Below, piece by piece: positions 17,028-25,301 of a stretch of 64,000 bases of DNA. Position numbers and translations under genes: made by a program. Under the pieces are notes generated by a model. The model was not told the DNA's origin. It searched no databases and was given only the letters and a program-made list of their open reading frames with translations. This DNA is from CAVVEQ01 sp963828855. GTDB taxonomy: Bacteria > Chloroflexota > Anaerolineae > Anaerolineales > Anaerolineaceae. The DNA lies in contig CAWHGB010000005.1 of the NCBI GenBank assembly GCA_963828855.1, forward strand, positions 286,719-350,718. The letters run 5' to 3'. The first letter of the stretch is position 1; every line of letters starts with the position of its first letter.

Positions 17028-17055
17028 CTCTGCCCCCCGGTTTCGGGGGGCGGAG
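17028..17055 (+). other. Intercistronic hairpin between binding-protein and permease genes
   Basis: CTCTGCCCCCCG and CGGGGGGCGGAG form a 12-bp stem around GTTT, with no following T-run. Strong hairpins at this position often protect the upstream binding-protein message so that it is made in excess over the permeases. The role here is inferred. Confidence 0.6.
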
Positions 17056-17072
17056 CGGATTGAAATAATTTC

Positions 17073-17960
17073 ATGGACACTGGGATCAAACCCCTTGGCA
17101 AGGAGAAGATTACCCTCTGGTTGATGCTTGCGCCAACCCTCATCGGGCTGATCTTCGGCGTGCTGGGTTCCATTTTGGCGACCGTGGCGCTCAGCTTCAC
17201 CCATTGGGACCTGCTTACCCCGCCGACATGGGCGCGGTTTGATAACTACATTGCCCTGTTCAACGATCAGAAGCTCTGGCAAGCGCTCACCAACACCTTC
17301 AAATTCAGCGCGCTCTACGTTCCTGCTGTGGTGGTCATATCGATGTTCGTGGCGGTGCTGCTCAACCGCAGGATCCGCGGGGTGACTGTTTTTCGGACGA
17401 TCTACTTCCTGCCCGTGGTTACCTCGGCCGTGGCCACTGCGCTGGTATGGAACATGATCTATGGGAAGGATACCGGCATCCTGAACTATATCGTCCAGTT
17501 GCTCGGGGGTCAGCCGGTATGCTGGCTGTGCACGGATAAGGTGCTCTGGGCACTGATCATCGTGAACGTCTGGGGCGCCATTGGTGAGGGGATGATAATT
17601 TTCCTTGCCGGTCTCACCGCTGTGCCCAGGGAATATTATGAAGCCTCCGAGCTGGATGGAGCGGGGGGCTTTTCGCGATTTTTCAAGATCACCCTTCCCC
17701 TGGTCACGCCAAGCATCTTCTTCATGACCCTCATCGTGACCATCAACGCCTTCCAGGCATATGATTATATTTATATGCTCACCCGGCGCGGGCATGGCGA
17801 CAGCTCCTTCCCGGTGGTGGTCTACTCGATCTACCGCAATGCCTGGTCCTTCTTCAATTATGGCGGCGCCAGCGCCCAGGCGATCGAGCTGGCATTATTT
17901 GTCATCATTCTGATGGGTCTTTATCTTTGGATGGAACGCCGCTATGTGGTCTATGATTGA
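17073..17960 (+). CDS. Sugar ABC transporter permease (MalF/UgpA-like)
   Basis: 295 residues, six hydrophobic helices. The EAA loop that docks the ATPase is present: EYYEASELDGAGGFSRFFKI followed by TLPLVTPS, matching EAAxxDGAxxxxxFxxITLP. The N-terminus (KEKITLWLMLAPTLIGLIFG) is typical of MalF-type permeases. It forms the transmembrane channel with the next gene product, ten bases downstream. Intact frame. Confidence 0.92.
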   Translation: MDTGIKPLGKEKITLWLMLAPTLIGLIFGVLGSILATVALSFTHWDLLTPPTWARFDNYIALFNDQKLWQALTNTFKFSALYVPAVVVISMFVAVLLNRRIRGVTVFRTIYFLPVVTSAVATALVWNMIYGKDTGILNYIVQLLGGQPVCWLCTDKVLWALIIVNVWGAIGEGMIIFLAGLTAVPREYYEASELDGAGGFSRFFKITLPLVTPSIFFMTLIVTINAFQAYDYIYMLTRRGHGDSSFPVVVYSIYRNAWSFFNYGGASAQAIELALFVIILMGLYLWMERRYVVYD

Positions 17961-17969
17961 GGTGGAGCG

Positions 17970-18809
17970 TTGAATAGAAAACAACAAAAAGCCTTGTGGG
18001 ACGCGGTAACCTATATCCTGCTCATCCTCGGATCGGTGATCATGCTTGGACCGTTCCTTTGGATGGTCTCCACCGCGTTCAAGCTCCCGGCTGACCAGTT
18101 CACCCGCACGCTCATACCGCCCACCTGGACGCTGCAGAACTTCCGCGATCTGTTCGGGGTGGATATTAATTTTCCGATGCTATTTTTCAACAGCGTTTAT
18201 ATTTCGCTACTCATCACTGCAGGGACGTTATTCACCTGTTCGATGGCAGCCTTTTGCTTCGCTGTCGTTCGGTTCAAGGGTCGGGAGGCATTCTTCGTGA
18301 TCCTGCTGATCACCCTGATGATCCCTGCCCAGGTGACCCTGATCCCGAACTTCATCGTATTCAAATATATGGGGGTGGTGGGTACCAGCGTCCCGCTTTG
18401 GTTGCCGGCTTTCCTGGGGGGAGCCTTTGGGATATTTCTCATGCGGCAGTATTTCCTCACCATCCCAAAGGATTTTGTGGACGCGGCCCGCATGGACGGG
18501 GCGTCGCTCTTCCAGATCTACTGGCGGATATATATGCCCCTGGCAAAACCTGCCCTGGCAGCGCTGGCGATCTTCACCTTCCAGGGAGCCTGGAACGACC
18601 TCTTGCACCCTCTTGTGTATATGCCGGCGGTGCCCAACACCACCCTGACGGTGGGGTTGGCGTTCTTCCAGCAGCAGCTCACCACGGGCGGGAAGTTCAC
18701 CGTCCTGATGGCGGGAGCGCTTATCAGTATCCTGCCGCTGATCATTGTTTTTTTCATCGCCCAGAAGCAATTTATCGAGGGCATTTCCCTCAGCGGCGTC
18801 AAGCGCTGA
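17970..18809 (+). CDS. Sugar ABC transporter permease (MalG/UgpE-like)
   Basis: 279 residues with a TTG start at 17970 preceded by GAGGTGGAGCG. The fold has six helices and an EAA loop (DFVDAARMDGASLFQIYWRI then YMPLAKPALAAL), followed by the MalG-type C-terminus ending KQFIEGISLSGVKR, near-invariant in this family. It pairs with the upstream MalF-like permease. Intact frame. Confidence 0.92.
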   Translation: MNRKQQKALWDAVTYILLILGSVIMLGPFLWMVSTAFKLPADQFTRTLIPPTWTLQNFRDLFGVDINFPMLFFNSVYISLLITAGTLFTCSMAAFCFAVVRFKGREAFFVILLITLMIPAQVTLIPNFIVFKYMGVVGTSVPLWLPAFLGGAFGIFLMRQYFLTIPKDFVDAARMDGASLFQIYWRIYMPLAKPALAALAIFTFQGAWNDLLHPLVYMPAVPNTTLTVGLAFFQQQLTTGGKFTVLMAGALISILPLIIVFFIAQKQFIEGISLSGVKR

Positions 18810-18863
18810 AAAGATGGAATGTACGATAAATTAGGTTGATATTTATATTCAAGGAGTCTACTT

Positions 18864-20195
18864 ATGACAAAGATCGCATTCATCGGGGCAGGCAGCCTGG
18901 GGTTCACGCAAGGGTTGGTACGGGATATCCTCACCTTCCCGCTGCTTGCGGACTCGCACATTGCGCTGATGGATATCGACGCGGAGCGGCTCGATTTTGC
19001 CCTCAAGTCGGTGCAAAAATTGATCGACGCAGGCAAATACAATGCAACGGTGAGTGCAACCCTGGACCGGGTGGAAGCCTTGCGCGATGCGGATGTGGTG
19101 CTGACCACCATCCTGACCGGCAGCACCGAGGTCTGGCGGCACGATATTGAGATCCCCAAGAAATTCGGGGTGGATATTAATGTTGGGGATACGCGCGGGC
19201 CGAGCGGGATTTTCCGCTTCCTGCGCACTCTGCCGCCGATGATGGATATTGTCCGCGATATGGAGCGGGTCTGCCCAAATGCGGTCCTTCTGAATTACAC
19301 CAATCCGATGGCGATGCTGTGTGGGGCGCTGCAGCGACAGACCTTTATCCCGGTGACCGGCCTGTGCCACTCTGTGCAGGGCACGGCCATGATGCTGGCT
19401 TTCTGGATCGGGGCGGAATATGAGAACATCGATTACCTGTGCGCAGGCATCAATCACCAGGCTTTTTACCTCAAGTTCGAGGAAAAAGGAGTTGACCTCT
19501 ACCCACGCATATACAAGGCGGTGACGGAGGACCCCGAGATCTACAACGAGGAGCAGGTGCGCAACGAGATGTATTTAGCGCTGGGGTATTACGTGACCGA
19601 ATCGAGCGGGCACAACTCGGAATACAACTGGTGGTTCCGCAAGCGCCCCGATCTGATCGAAAAATATTGCACCCACGGGACAGGCTGGAACCCGGGTGCA
19701 TATGCATATATCCTCAAGGAATACCAACAAACGGAGACAAGTTGGAGAAACGACGTGCGCGTGGAACTGGCCAAGGAAGTCTATGGCACCGATCTCGATC
19801 GCGGGCAGGAATATGCGGCTTATATCATCAACGCTCTCAAAGGGGGCGAGGCGTTCAAGTTCAACGGGAACGTGCCCAACACCCAGCTGGTCACCAACCT
19901 GCCGCAGGGTGCCTGCGTGGAGGTTCCAGTGCTGGCCGACCGCAGCGGCATCCATCCCATGCACGTTGGAGCGCTTCCGCCCCAGTGCGCACTGCTGGCC
20001 GGGCTTTCCAGCGGGATCGAGGAGCTTGCCATCCAGGGAGCGCTGACCGGTGATCCGATGGCCATCTACCACGCCATCTGCATGGATCCCCTTTCAGCAG
20101 CGGTACTCTCGCTGGCGGAGATCCGCGAGATGACCAATGAGCTATTCGCCTGCCACGAGCAGTACCTGCCGCAATTCAAGGTGCACAAGGTCTAG
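18864..20195 (+). CDS. GH4 glycosidase, alpha-galactosidase (MelA-like)
   Basis: 443 residues. GH4 enzymes cleave glycosides through an NAD- and Mn-dependent oxidation/elimination route. The Rossmann start is KIAFIGAGSLGFTQGLVRDI. VGDTRGPSGIFRFLRTLP, NYTNPMAMLCGALQR, and TGLCHSVQGT match MelA-type alpha-galactosidases. The expected metal ligands are the Cys in LCHS and the His in AGINHQAFYL. ATG 18864 follows AAGGAG. Together with the importer upstream, it would hydrolyse an imported alpha-galactoside in the cytoplasm; an alpha-N-acetylgalactosaminide is also possible given the AgaS-like neighbour. Intact frame. Confidence 0.9.
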   Translation: MTKIAFIGAGSLGFTQGLVRDILTFPLLADSHIALMDIDAERLDFALKSVQKLIDAGKYNATVSATLDRVEALRDADVVLTTILTGSTEVWRHDIEIPKKFGVDINVGDTRGPSGIFRFLRTLPPMMDIVRDMERVCPNAVLLNYTNPMAMLCGALQRQTFIPVTGLCHSVQGTAMMLAFWIGAEYENIDYLCAGINHQAFYLKFEEKGVDLYPRIYKAVTEDPEIYNEEQVRNEMYLALGYYVTESSGHNSEYNWWFRKRPDLIEKYCTHGTGWNPGAYAYILKEYQQTETSWRNDVRVELAKEVYGTDLDRGQEYAAYIINALKGGEAFKFNGNVPNTQLVTNLPQGACVEVPVLADRSGIHPMHVGALPPQCALLAGLSSGIEELAIQGALTGDPMAIYHAICMDPLSAAVLSLAEIREMTNELFACHEQYLPQFKVHKV

Positions 20196-20220
20196 AGGGC
20201 GAAGGGGTTTAGCAAAGAAT

Positions 20221-21153
20221 ATGACTTCAAGGGAATTTGATATCCTCGTCGCGGGGGAGATCAACCCCGACCTTGTCCTGCGGGGGGATATCCTGCCGGA
20301 TTTTGGGCAGGTGGAGAAACTTGTCGATTCCGCCGACCTGACGGTGGGTTCCTCCTCGGCTATTTTCGCCTGCGGGGCGGCCAGGCTGGGGTTGAAAGTC
20401 GCTTTCATTGGCGTTTGCGGTGACGATCTCTTCGGCGCTTATATGCTGGATGAGATGGCAGGCAGGGGGGTGGATACTACGCAGGTGATCATCCGCGAAG
20501 ACGGCCAGACGGGCTTGAGCGTGATCCTCGCCAGGGGCGGCGATCGCGCCATCCTCACCCATTTGGGGCTCATTCCCTCCCTTACCGCGGCGGATATCCC
20601 CCCAGGGCTGCTCCAAAAAGCACGCCACCTGCATGTAGCCAGTTATTTCCTGCAGACCGGGCTTCAACCCGGGCTGAATGGATTATTCCGCCAGGCGCAC
20701 CAATTCGGGTTGACCACATCGCTGGATACCAACTGGGATCCGGCGGAGAAATGGCAGGGTTTTGATTCACTACTCGGCCAGGTGGATGTGTTCCTGCCAA
20801 ACGAAAACGAAGCCCGGAGCATCACCGGGCAGGATGATTTACCCGCGGCAATGCTCGTGCTTGCTGAAAAATCCACGCTAGCTGCGGTGAAATGCGGGGC
20901 GAAAGGCGCCTGGCTTCGCAAGGGCGATACCGGGATCCAGGTGCCGGCGCTCAAAGTGGAAGTTGTAGATACTGTGGGAGCGGGGGATAGCTTTGACGCG
21001 GGATTTCTCTATGGTTACCTGAATGGCTGGGAATTGAAGAAAACACTTGCCCTGGCTGCGGTCTGCGGATCGCTTTCCACCCGCGCCGCCGGCGGGGTTT
21101 CTGGTCAGCCCACACTGGAGGAAGCGCTGGGGTATGTCCCATTTGCTGGATGA
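20221..21153 (+). CDS. PfkB-family carbohydrate kinase (candidate tagatose-6-phosphate kinase)
   Basis: 310 residues. The N-terminal ILVAGEINPDLVL and GGA-like segment, and the C-terminal PfkB signature DTVGAGDSFDAGFLYGYL with the catalytic Asp (GAGDSFDAG), are unmistakable. The likely reaction is phosphorylation of tagatose-6-phosphate to the 1,6-bisphosphate or of a related keto sugar, inferred from the GatZ/KbaZ-type gene that overlaps its 3' end by 20 nt. The start ATG 20221 is chosen because the FDILVAGEINPD beta strand follows directly. Intact frame. Confidence 0.85.
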   Translation: MTSREFDILVAGEINPDLVLRGDILPDFGQVEKLVDSADLTVGSSSAIFACGAARLGLKVAFIGVCGDDLFGAYMLDEMAGRGVDTTQVIIREDGQTGLSVILARGGDRAILTHLGLIPSLTAADIPPGLLQKARHLHVASYFLQTGLQPGLNGLFRQAHQFGLTTSLDTNWDPAEKWQGFDSLLGQVDVFLPNENEARSITGQDDLPAAMLVLAEKSTLAAVKCGAKGAWLRKGDTGIQVPALKVEVVDTVGAGDSFDAGFLYGYLNGWELKKTLALAAVCGSLSTRAAGGVSGQPTLEEALGYVPFAG

Positions 21154-22389
21154 GATCGTCCAGACACAGAACGCCGGTAAACCACGCGGGATTCCTTCGA
21201 TCTGCTCGGCGCATCAAGTTGTGCTGAGCTGTGCCCTGCGCCATTACCGCCCTGTGCTGATCGAATCCACCTGCAACCAGGTCAACCAGTTCGGAGGCTA
21301 CACTGGCATGACCGCGTTGGATTTCCACCGGTTCGTGAACGCACTGGCTGAGGAAACAGGTTTCCCCCGTGGGCAGCTCATCCTCGGTGGCGATCACCTC
21401 GGCCCTTCCCCCTGGCAGGATCTGCCAGCAGAGGAGGCCATGAGCCGGGCAGAGGAACTGGTACGCTCCTACGCCTCAACCGGGTTCACCAAGCTGCATA
21501 TCGATGCCAGCATGAAGCTGGGCGGAGACGATCCCGATCAACCGCTGCCTCTGGAACTTTCCGTGCAGCGCACCACCCGCCTGATCCGTGTGGCGGAGGC
21601 GGCGGCGGGGGATGCCAATTCCCTGCGGTATGTCGTTGGCACGGAGGTGCCGCTCCCTGGTGGCGCGCATGAGCATGAGGAGGGGGTGCACGCCACCCTG
21701 TGCGGAGGATGCCCGCGCAACCCTGGAAACCACCCGCCTGGAGCTGGAAACGTTGGGCTGCGGATCGGTTTGGGAACGTGTTATCGCCCTGGTGGTGCAG
21801 CCGGGCGTGGAATTCGGCAGCGATTTTATCCTGGAGTACGATCCGAAAAAGACCGTTGAGCTGAAAAAAACCTCGGAAGATACGCAGAAGGTTTTTGAAG
21901 CTCATTCCACCGATTACCAATCCCCTGCAAGCTTTGGAGGAGATGGTCCGCGATCATTTTGCCATACTCAAAGTGGGTCCAGCGCTAACCTTTGCCTACC
22001 GGGAGGCGGTTTTCGCACTGACGATGATCGAGGATGAGATCATTCCGGCAGGGCAGCGCTCGCATTTGCAGGCGACGCTGGAAGCAGCCATGCTTCGCAA
22101 TCCGAAGCACTGGGAGACGCATTACCCCGGTACCGATGCGGAACAAGCCTGCCAGCGAAAATACAGCCTGAGCGATCGAATCCGCTACTACTGGACCGAA
22201 CCGACCGTGGTTGATGCTGTGGCGAGATTATGGAGGAACTTCGAAGGAAAAGAGCTGCCATCGGAATTGCTAAATGATATTCTGCCTGTAGGGTTTGGAA
22301 TGGATCGGAAAGCCAATGCCGAAACATTGGTTCAGAAAAAAATCCTGGCGGTTCTGGAAGGATATTATTCCGCTTGCGGATTGAACTGA
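21134..22389 (+). CDS. GatZ/KbaZ-like tagatose-1,6-bisphosphate aldolase subunit, two frameshifts
   Basis: MSHLLDEIVQTQNAGKPRGI then PSICSAHQVVLSCALRH, VLIESTCNQVNQFGGYTGMT, and LILGGDHLGPSPWQ are diagnostic of the GatZ/KbaZ family. These proteins stabilise or activate class II tagatose-1,6-bisphosphate aldolase. The frame shifts near 21700 and 21925; the following parts (SDFILEYDPKKTVEL, then DHFAILKVGPALTFAYREAV and the C-terminus) continue the same family to TGA 22387-22389. Repaired length about 417 residues is normal. Translation is probably coupled to the kinase. No catalytic GatY/KbaY partner lies in this operon; a class II aldolase is at 33.4 kb. Confidence 0.85.
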
Positions 22390-22418
22390 TCACCCAGAAA
22401 TAAGCGAGAAAATCGACA

Positions 22419-23402
22419 TTAATTATCGGGGTGCCGAGGGTCCTGCTCATCGATGAGGTGAAGCGTCTTGGCCTGGATGCTGGAAATTTCCAGCAGGCGG
22501 AAATTGATGCGGGTGAGGATGATGCCCGCAAATCCCGAGAATACCCCGATCATGACGAGGCCAGTGGCCAGGATGGCCAGAGGTACCCGATAGATGTATT
22601 GATAGTTGATGTAATCCTGGATGACGAAGATGCCGGCGAAAAACCCGCAAGCGAGCAGGAACAGCCCGATCCCCCCGTAAAACGTGAGCGGTTTGTAGGA
22701 TTGCACCAGCGTGAATATTTTATAGAGCACCCTGGTCCCATCCCGGTAGGTCCGCAGCTTGGAGGTGCTGCCTTTTGGGCGTTCGCGGTAGGGAACCTCG
22801 ATCTCGACGATCTTGAAATGCCGGTAGAGCATCTGCAGGGTCATTTCGGTTTCCACGTCGAAACCGGTCGCAACGATGGGGATCTCCAGGGCAACAGAAC
22901 GGTTGAAGACGCGGTAACCGGACATGGGATCCTTGAGGCTGGAGGAGAAAATGGCATTGATGAACGAACAGATCACCTGGTTGCCGCGGTAATGCATCGG
23001 GCGGAAGGCGGAATCGGTGAAATCCGATAAGCGCTGACCCACGGTCATATCAGCCTGACCATCCCGCACGGGGGCAAGCAATGCGTGCACCGATTCCGCC
23101 GGGTAGGTATCATCCCCATCGACCATCACGTAGAGATCAGCTTTTACTTTTTGAAAAATGGCGCTGACGACGAAGCCCTTGCCCTGGCGTATTTCGGGGA
23201 TCACTTCTGCCCCGGCAGAGCGGGCTGCCTCCCCAGTGCCATCGGTCGAATTGTTGTCGAAAACGATGATCCGCGCCCTGGGGAGCTCGCGCTGAAAATC
23301 ACCGACCACCTTTGCAATGGTGGTAACTTCGTTGAAGCAGGGAATTACTACGGCAATTTCTGGTTTTTGGTTGGTATTAACCCTGGGCATATTTGAATCC
23401 AT
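22419..23402 (-). CDS. Membrane glycosyltransferase family 2 (DPM1-like)
   Basis: 327 residues. A GT-A domain runs from residue 14 (EIAVVIPCFNEVTTIAKVV) through FDNNSTDGTGEAARSAGAEV and the DxD-type VMVDGDDTYP near 95, to MSGYRVFNRSVALEIP. Two C-terminal helices (LTFYGGIGLFLLACGFFAGI and LAILATGLVMIGVFSGFAGI) anchor it. The pattern fits dolichyl/polyprenyl-phosphate sugar transferases, which load a sugar onto a lipid carrier for cell-surface glycan synthesis. ATG 23402 or in-frame ATG 23390 could start it. Convergent with the sugar operon, intact frame. Confidence 0.87.
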   Translation of the reverse strand: MDSNMPRVNTNQKPEIAVVIPCFNEVTTIAKVVGDFQRELPRARIIVFDNNSTDGTGEAARSAGAEVIPEIRQGKGFVVSAIFQKVKADLYVMVDGDDTYPAESVHALLAPVRDGQADMTVGQRLSDFTDSAFRPMHYRGNQVICSFINAIFSSSLKDPMSGYRVFNRSVALEIPIVATGFDVETEMTLQMLYRHFKIVEIEVPYRERPKGSTSKLRTYRDGTRVLYKIFTLVQSYKPLTFYGGIGLFLLACGFFAGIFVIQDYINYQYIYRVPLAILATGLVMIGVFSGFAGIILTRINFRLLEISSIQAKTLHLIDEQDPRHPDN

Positions 23403-23614
23403 TTACGAGCTACGGCAGATCTACAGACTACATCAAAAGAGCATTTAGATTATATAGGAAGATGAACCTTTTGGAGGTAACAATCGCGCGGGGTCGTTAC
23501 GTGCAATTTTTTGCCAAACTCGGTAATTGCTGCTAGATCAAACCATAATAATATGCCTCTATTTTTGCCGTGCTATACTCCTTTAAGTACCAAGATCTTT
23601 TCAGGTGATCTAAA

Positions 23615-24499
23615 ATGGTCGACACCGCGAAAAAGAAACGAATTGTCATTGTCACCGACAGCATCGCCCAGGTTCCTCCGGATCTGGTGAAGGAACTGGA
23701 TATCCGCGTTTCCCCATTGGTCTTCACGGTGGAAGGGGAGACTTTCACAGACGGGGGGGATTTTGAGCCGCAGCTGCTCTACCGGCGGATGCGCGTGGAG
23801 AAAAACCTGAAGATCACCACCGCTTCCCCCTCCATTGATCAATTCAAGAATATTTTCAGTAGGGCCCTTAATGATGGGGCGGACAGCGTTCTCTACGTGG
23901 GACTATCCAGCCGATTAAGCAGTACCTATGGGGTTGCTGAGTTAGCGATGCAAATGGTGCGCGAGGATTTCCCGGGCAGGCACGCGGAATGTTTTGATAC
24001 CCGATTGGCGACCATTGCCCAAGGTTTCCTGGTGATCAAGGCAGCCCGGATGGCCGCCAGGGGAGCGCAGCTAAGCGAAATCCTTACCTGCTTACGCCAG
24101 GAGCGCCGCAATGTTGGCCTGGTGGCATCACTGGAGACCCTGGAATACCTGGCACGTGGTGGACGGATCAATATGGCATCCTACATGATGGGCAGCATGA
24201 TCAACATCCTGCCGATACTCACCCTCACTGAGAGCGGTAAGGTGGTAAATGTTGGACTGGTTCGCAGTCATAAGAATGCCTTCCAAAAAATGGTGGATTA
24301 CGTGGCCGAGCGGGTGGAAAAGGATCGCACGCTGACCGTGGCAGTGATGCACGCTGATATCCTGGAGTGGGCGGATCAATTGAAGTTGATGGTGGAGCAC
24401 CAGCTTCACCCGGAAAATATGATCGTCACCAGCTTCACCCCAGTGATGGCTGTGCACACCGGACCCGGCTTGATCGGCCTGGCGTATTACTGGCAATAG
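23615..24499 (+). CDS. DegV family fatty-acid-binding protein
   Basis: 294 residues of classic DegV architecture: IVTDSIAQVPPDLVKELDIR, then VSPLVFTVEGETFTDGGDFE, TTASPSIDQFKNIFSRAL, YVGLSSRLSSTYGVAELA, ETLEYLARGGRIN. DegV (FakB-like) proteins bind a fatty acid and present it to a kinase; no FakA kinase gene is nearby. The ATG at 23615 follows AGGTGATCTAAA. A TATACT -10 box lies at about 23572-23577, but no good -35 is visible. Intact frame. Confidence 0.92.
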   Translation: MVDTAKKKRIVIVTDSIAQVPPDLVKELDIRVSPLVFTVEGETFTDGGDFEPQLLYRRMRVEKNLKITTASPSIDQFKNIFSRALNDGADSVLYVGLSSRLSSTYGVAELAMQMVREDFPGRHAECFDTRLATIAQGFLVIKAARMAARGAQLSEILTCLRQERRNVGLVASLETLEYLARGGRINMASYMMGSMINILPILTLTESGKVVNVGLVRSHKNAFQKMVDYVAERVEKDRTLTVAVMHADILEWADQLKLMVEHQLHPENMIVTSFTPVMAVHTGPGLIGLAYYWQ

Positions 24500-24525
24500 C
24501 CCTTCTTTCATATCATTATATTGAA

Positions 24526-25185
24526 TCAATCTTCCACGATCTTACGGTGAATCCATTCTTTGTGGTCGGGAATATCGCGATCGAAGACCAGTCGCAACCA
24601 CAAGACCCTACGACGTGCCGCCCCTGGTGGGGGGAGCGGTCGGCGGTTGGCCTCAAGGCGTTTAATGAGAGTGATCGCGATCATCACCGCGACCATCCAG
24701 TAGAGCGCTGGGTCGCCATCCAGAAAATAGATCAGGAGGGGCAGCGTGGCGAGGCTGGCCAGTGCCCAGGGGGCGGAATCACCGATGAGAAATCCAACAG
24801 CCAGGAAGACCAGCAGCCAGAGAACCCCCCACGGAAAGAGCACCAGCATAACTCCCAGGAAAGGGCTTATGCCCCTGCCGCCGGTAAAACCGAGGAAAAG
24901 CGGCCAGTTATGCCCAAGCACAGAGCACATGCCTGCTGCCATGGCAGCAGGTAAACCCAACCCGAGGTAAAGTGCCAGCCAAACAGGTAACACACCCTTG
25001 AGGACATCGAATATGCCCACCGGGACTATCAGCCAGCGGTGGGTGTGTTCGAAGAGCATTGAGCCGCTCACCGTACCGCTGCCGTATTTGCGAAGGTCAA
25101 TACCCTTTGACCAGCGGGCGGCGAGGTAGGAAGTGGGAACGGAACCGAGAAGATAGGCGAGGAGACAAAGAATAAGAATGGGCAT
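24526..25185 (-). CDS. plsY: PlsY-like glycerol-3-phosphate acyltransferase family membrane protein (divergent motifs)
   Basis: 219 residues, about five helices. LAYLLGSVPTSYLAARWSKG and IDLRKYGSG, then AAMAAGMCSVLGHNWPLFLG, are PlsY hallmarks. PlsY transfers acyl from acyl phosphate to glycerol-3-phosphate at the membrane. Two active loops differ from the usual form: GSGNxGAxN is GSGTVSGSM and FKGGKGVAT is FTGGRGISP. It also has a basic C-terminal extension. So either a divergent PlsY or a paralogue with altered specificity. Convergent with degV, 26 nt apart. Intact frame. Confidence 0.8.
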   Translation of the reverse strand: MPILILCLLAYLLGSVPTSYLAARWSKGIDLRKYGSGTVSGSMLFEHTHRWLIVPVGIFDVLKGVLPVWLALYLGLGLPAAMAAGMCSVLGHNWPLFLGFTGGRGISPFLGVMLVLFPWGVLWLLVFLAVGFLIGDSAPWALASLATLPLLIYFLDGDPALYWMVAVMIAITLIKRLEANRRPLPPPGAARRRVLWLRLVFDRDIPDHKEWIHRKIVED

Positions 25186-25211
25186 AAGTAGAATTGATTC
25201 TATTATAAAAA

Positions 25212-25232
25212 GACCCTGCGAATTGCAGGATC
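25212..25232 (-). terminator. Intrinsic terminator of the mta corrinoid operon
   Basis: On the minus strand GATCCTGC and GCAGGGTC pair (8 bp, one wobble) around AATTC, followed by TTTTTATAAT. It lies 70 nt after the end of the reductive activator gene (25302). Confidence 0.8.
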
Positions 25233-25301
25233 ATAAGTAATCAGATAAGGATAACAATCACCCGGCTTGAGTTAATAAATCCCTTGAATCCCAAAAAACA
25301 G

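Noticed and set aside
15724..18809. Frameshifted or missing ABC ATPase in the maltose-type importer operon
   Set aside because: There is no room for one; such importers in many bacteria use a shared ATPase encoded elsewhere, so its absence is not treated as damage.
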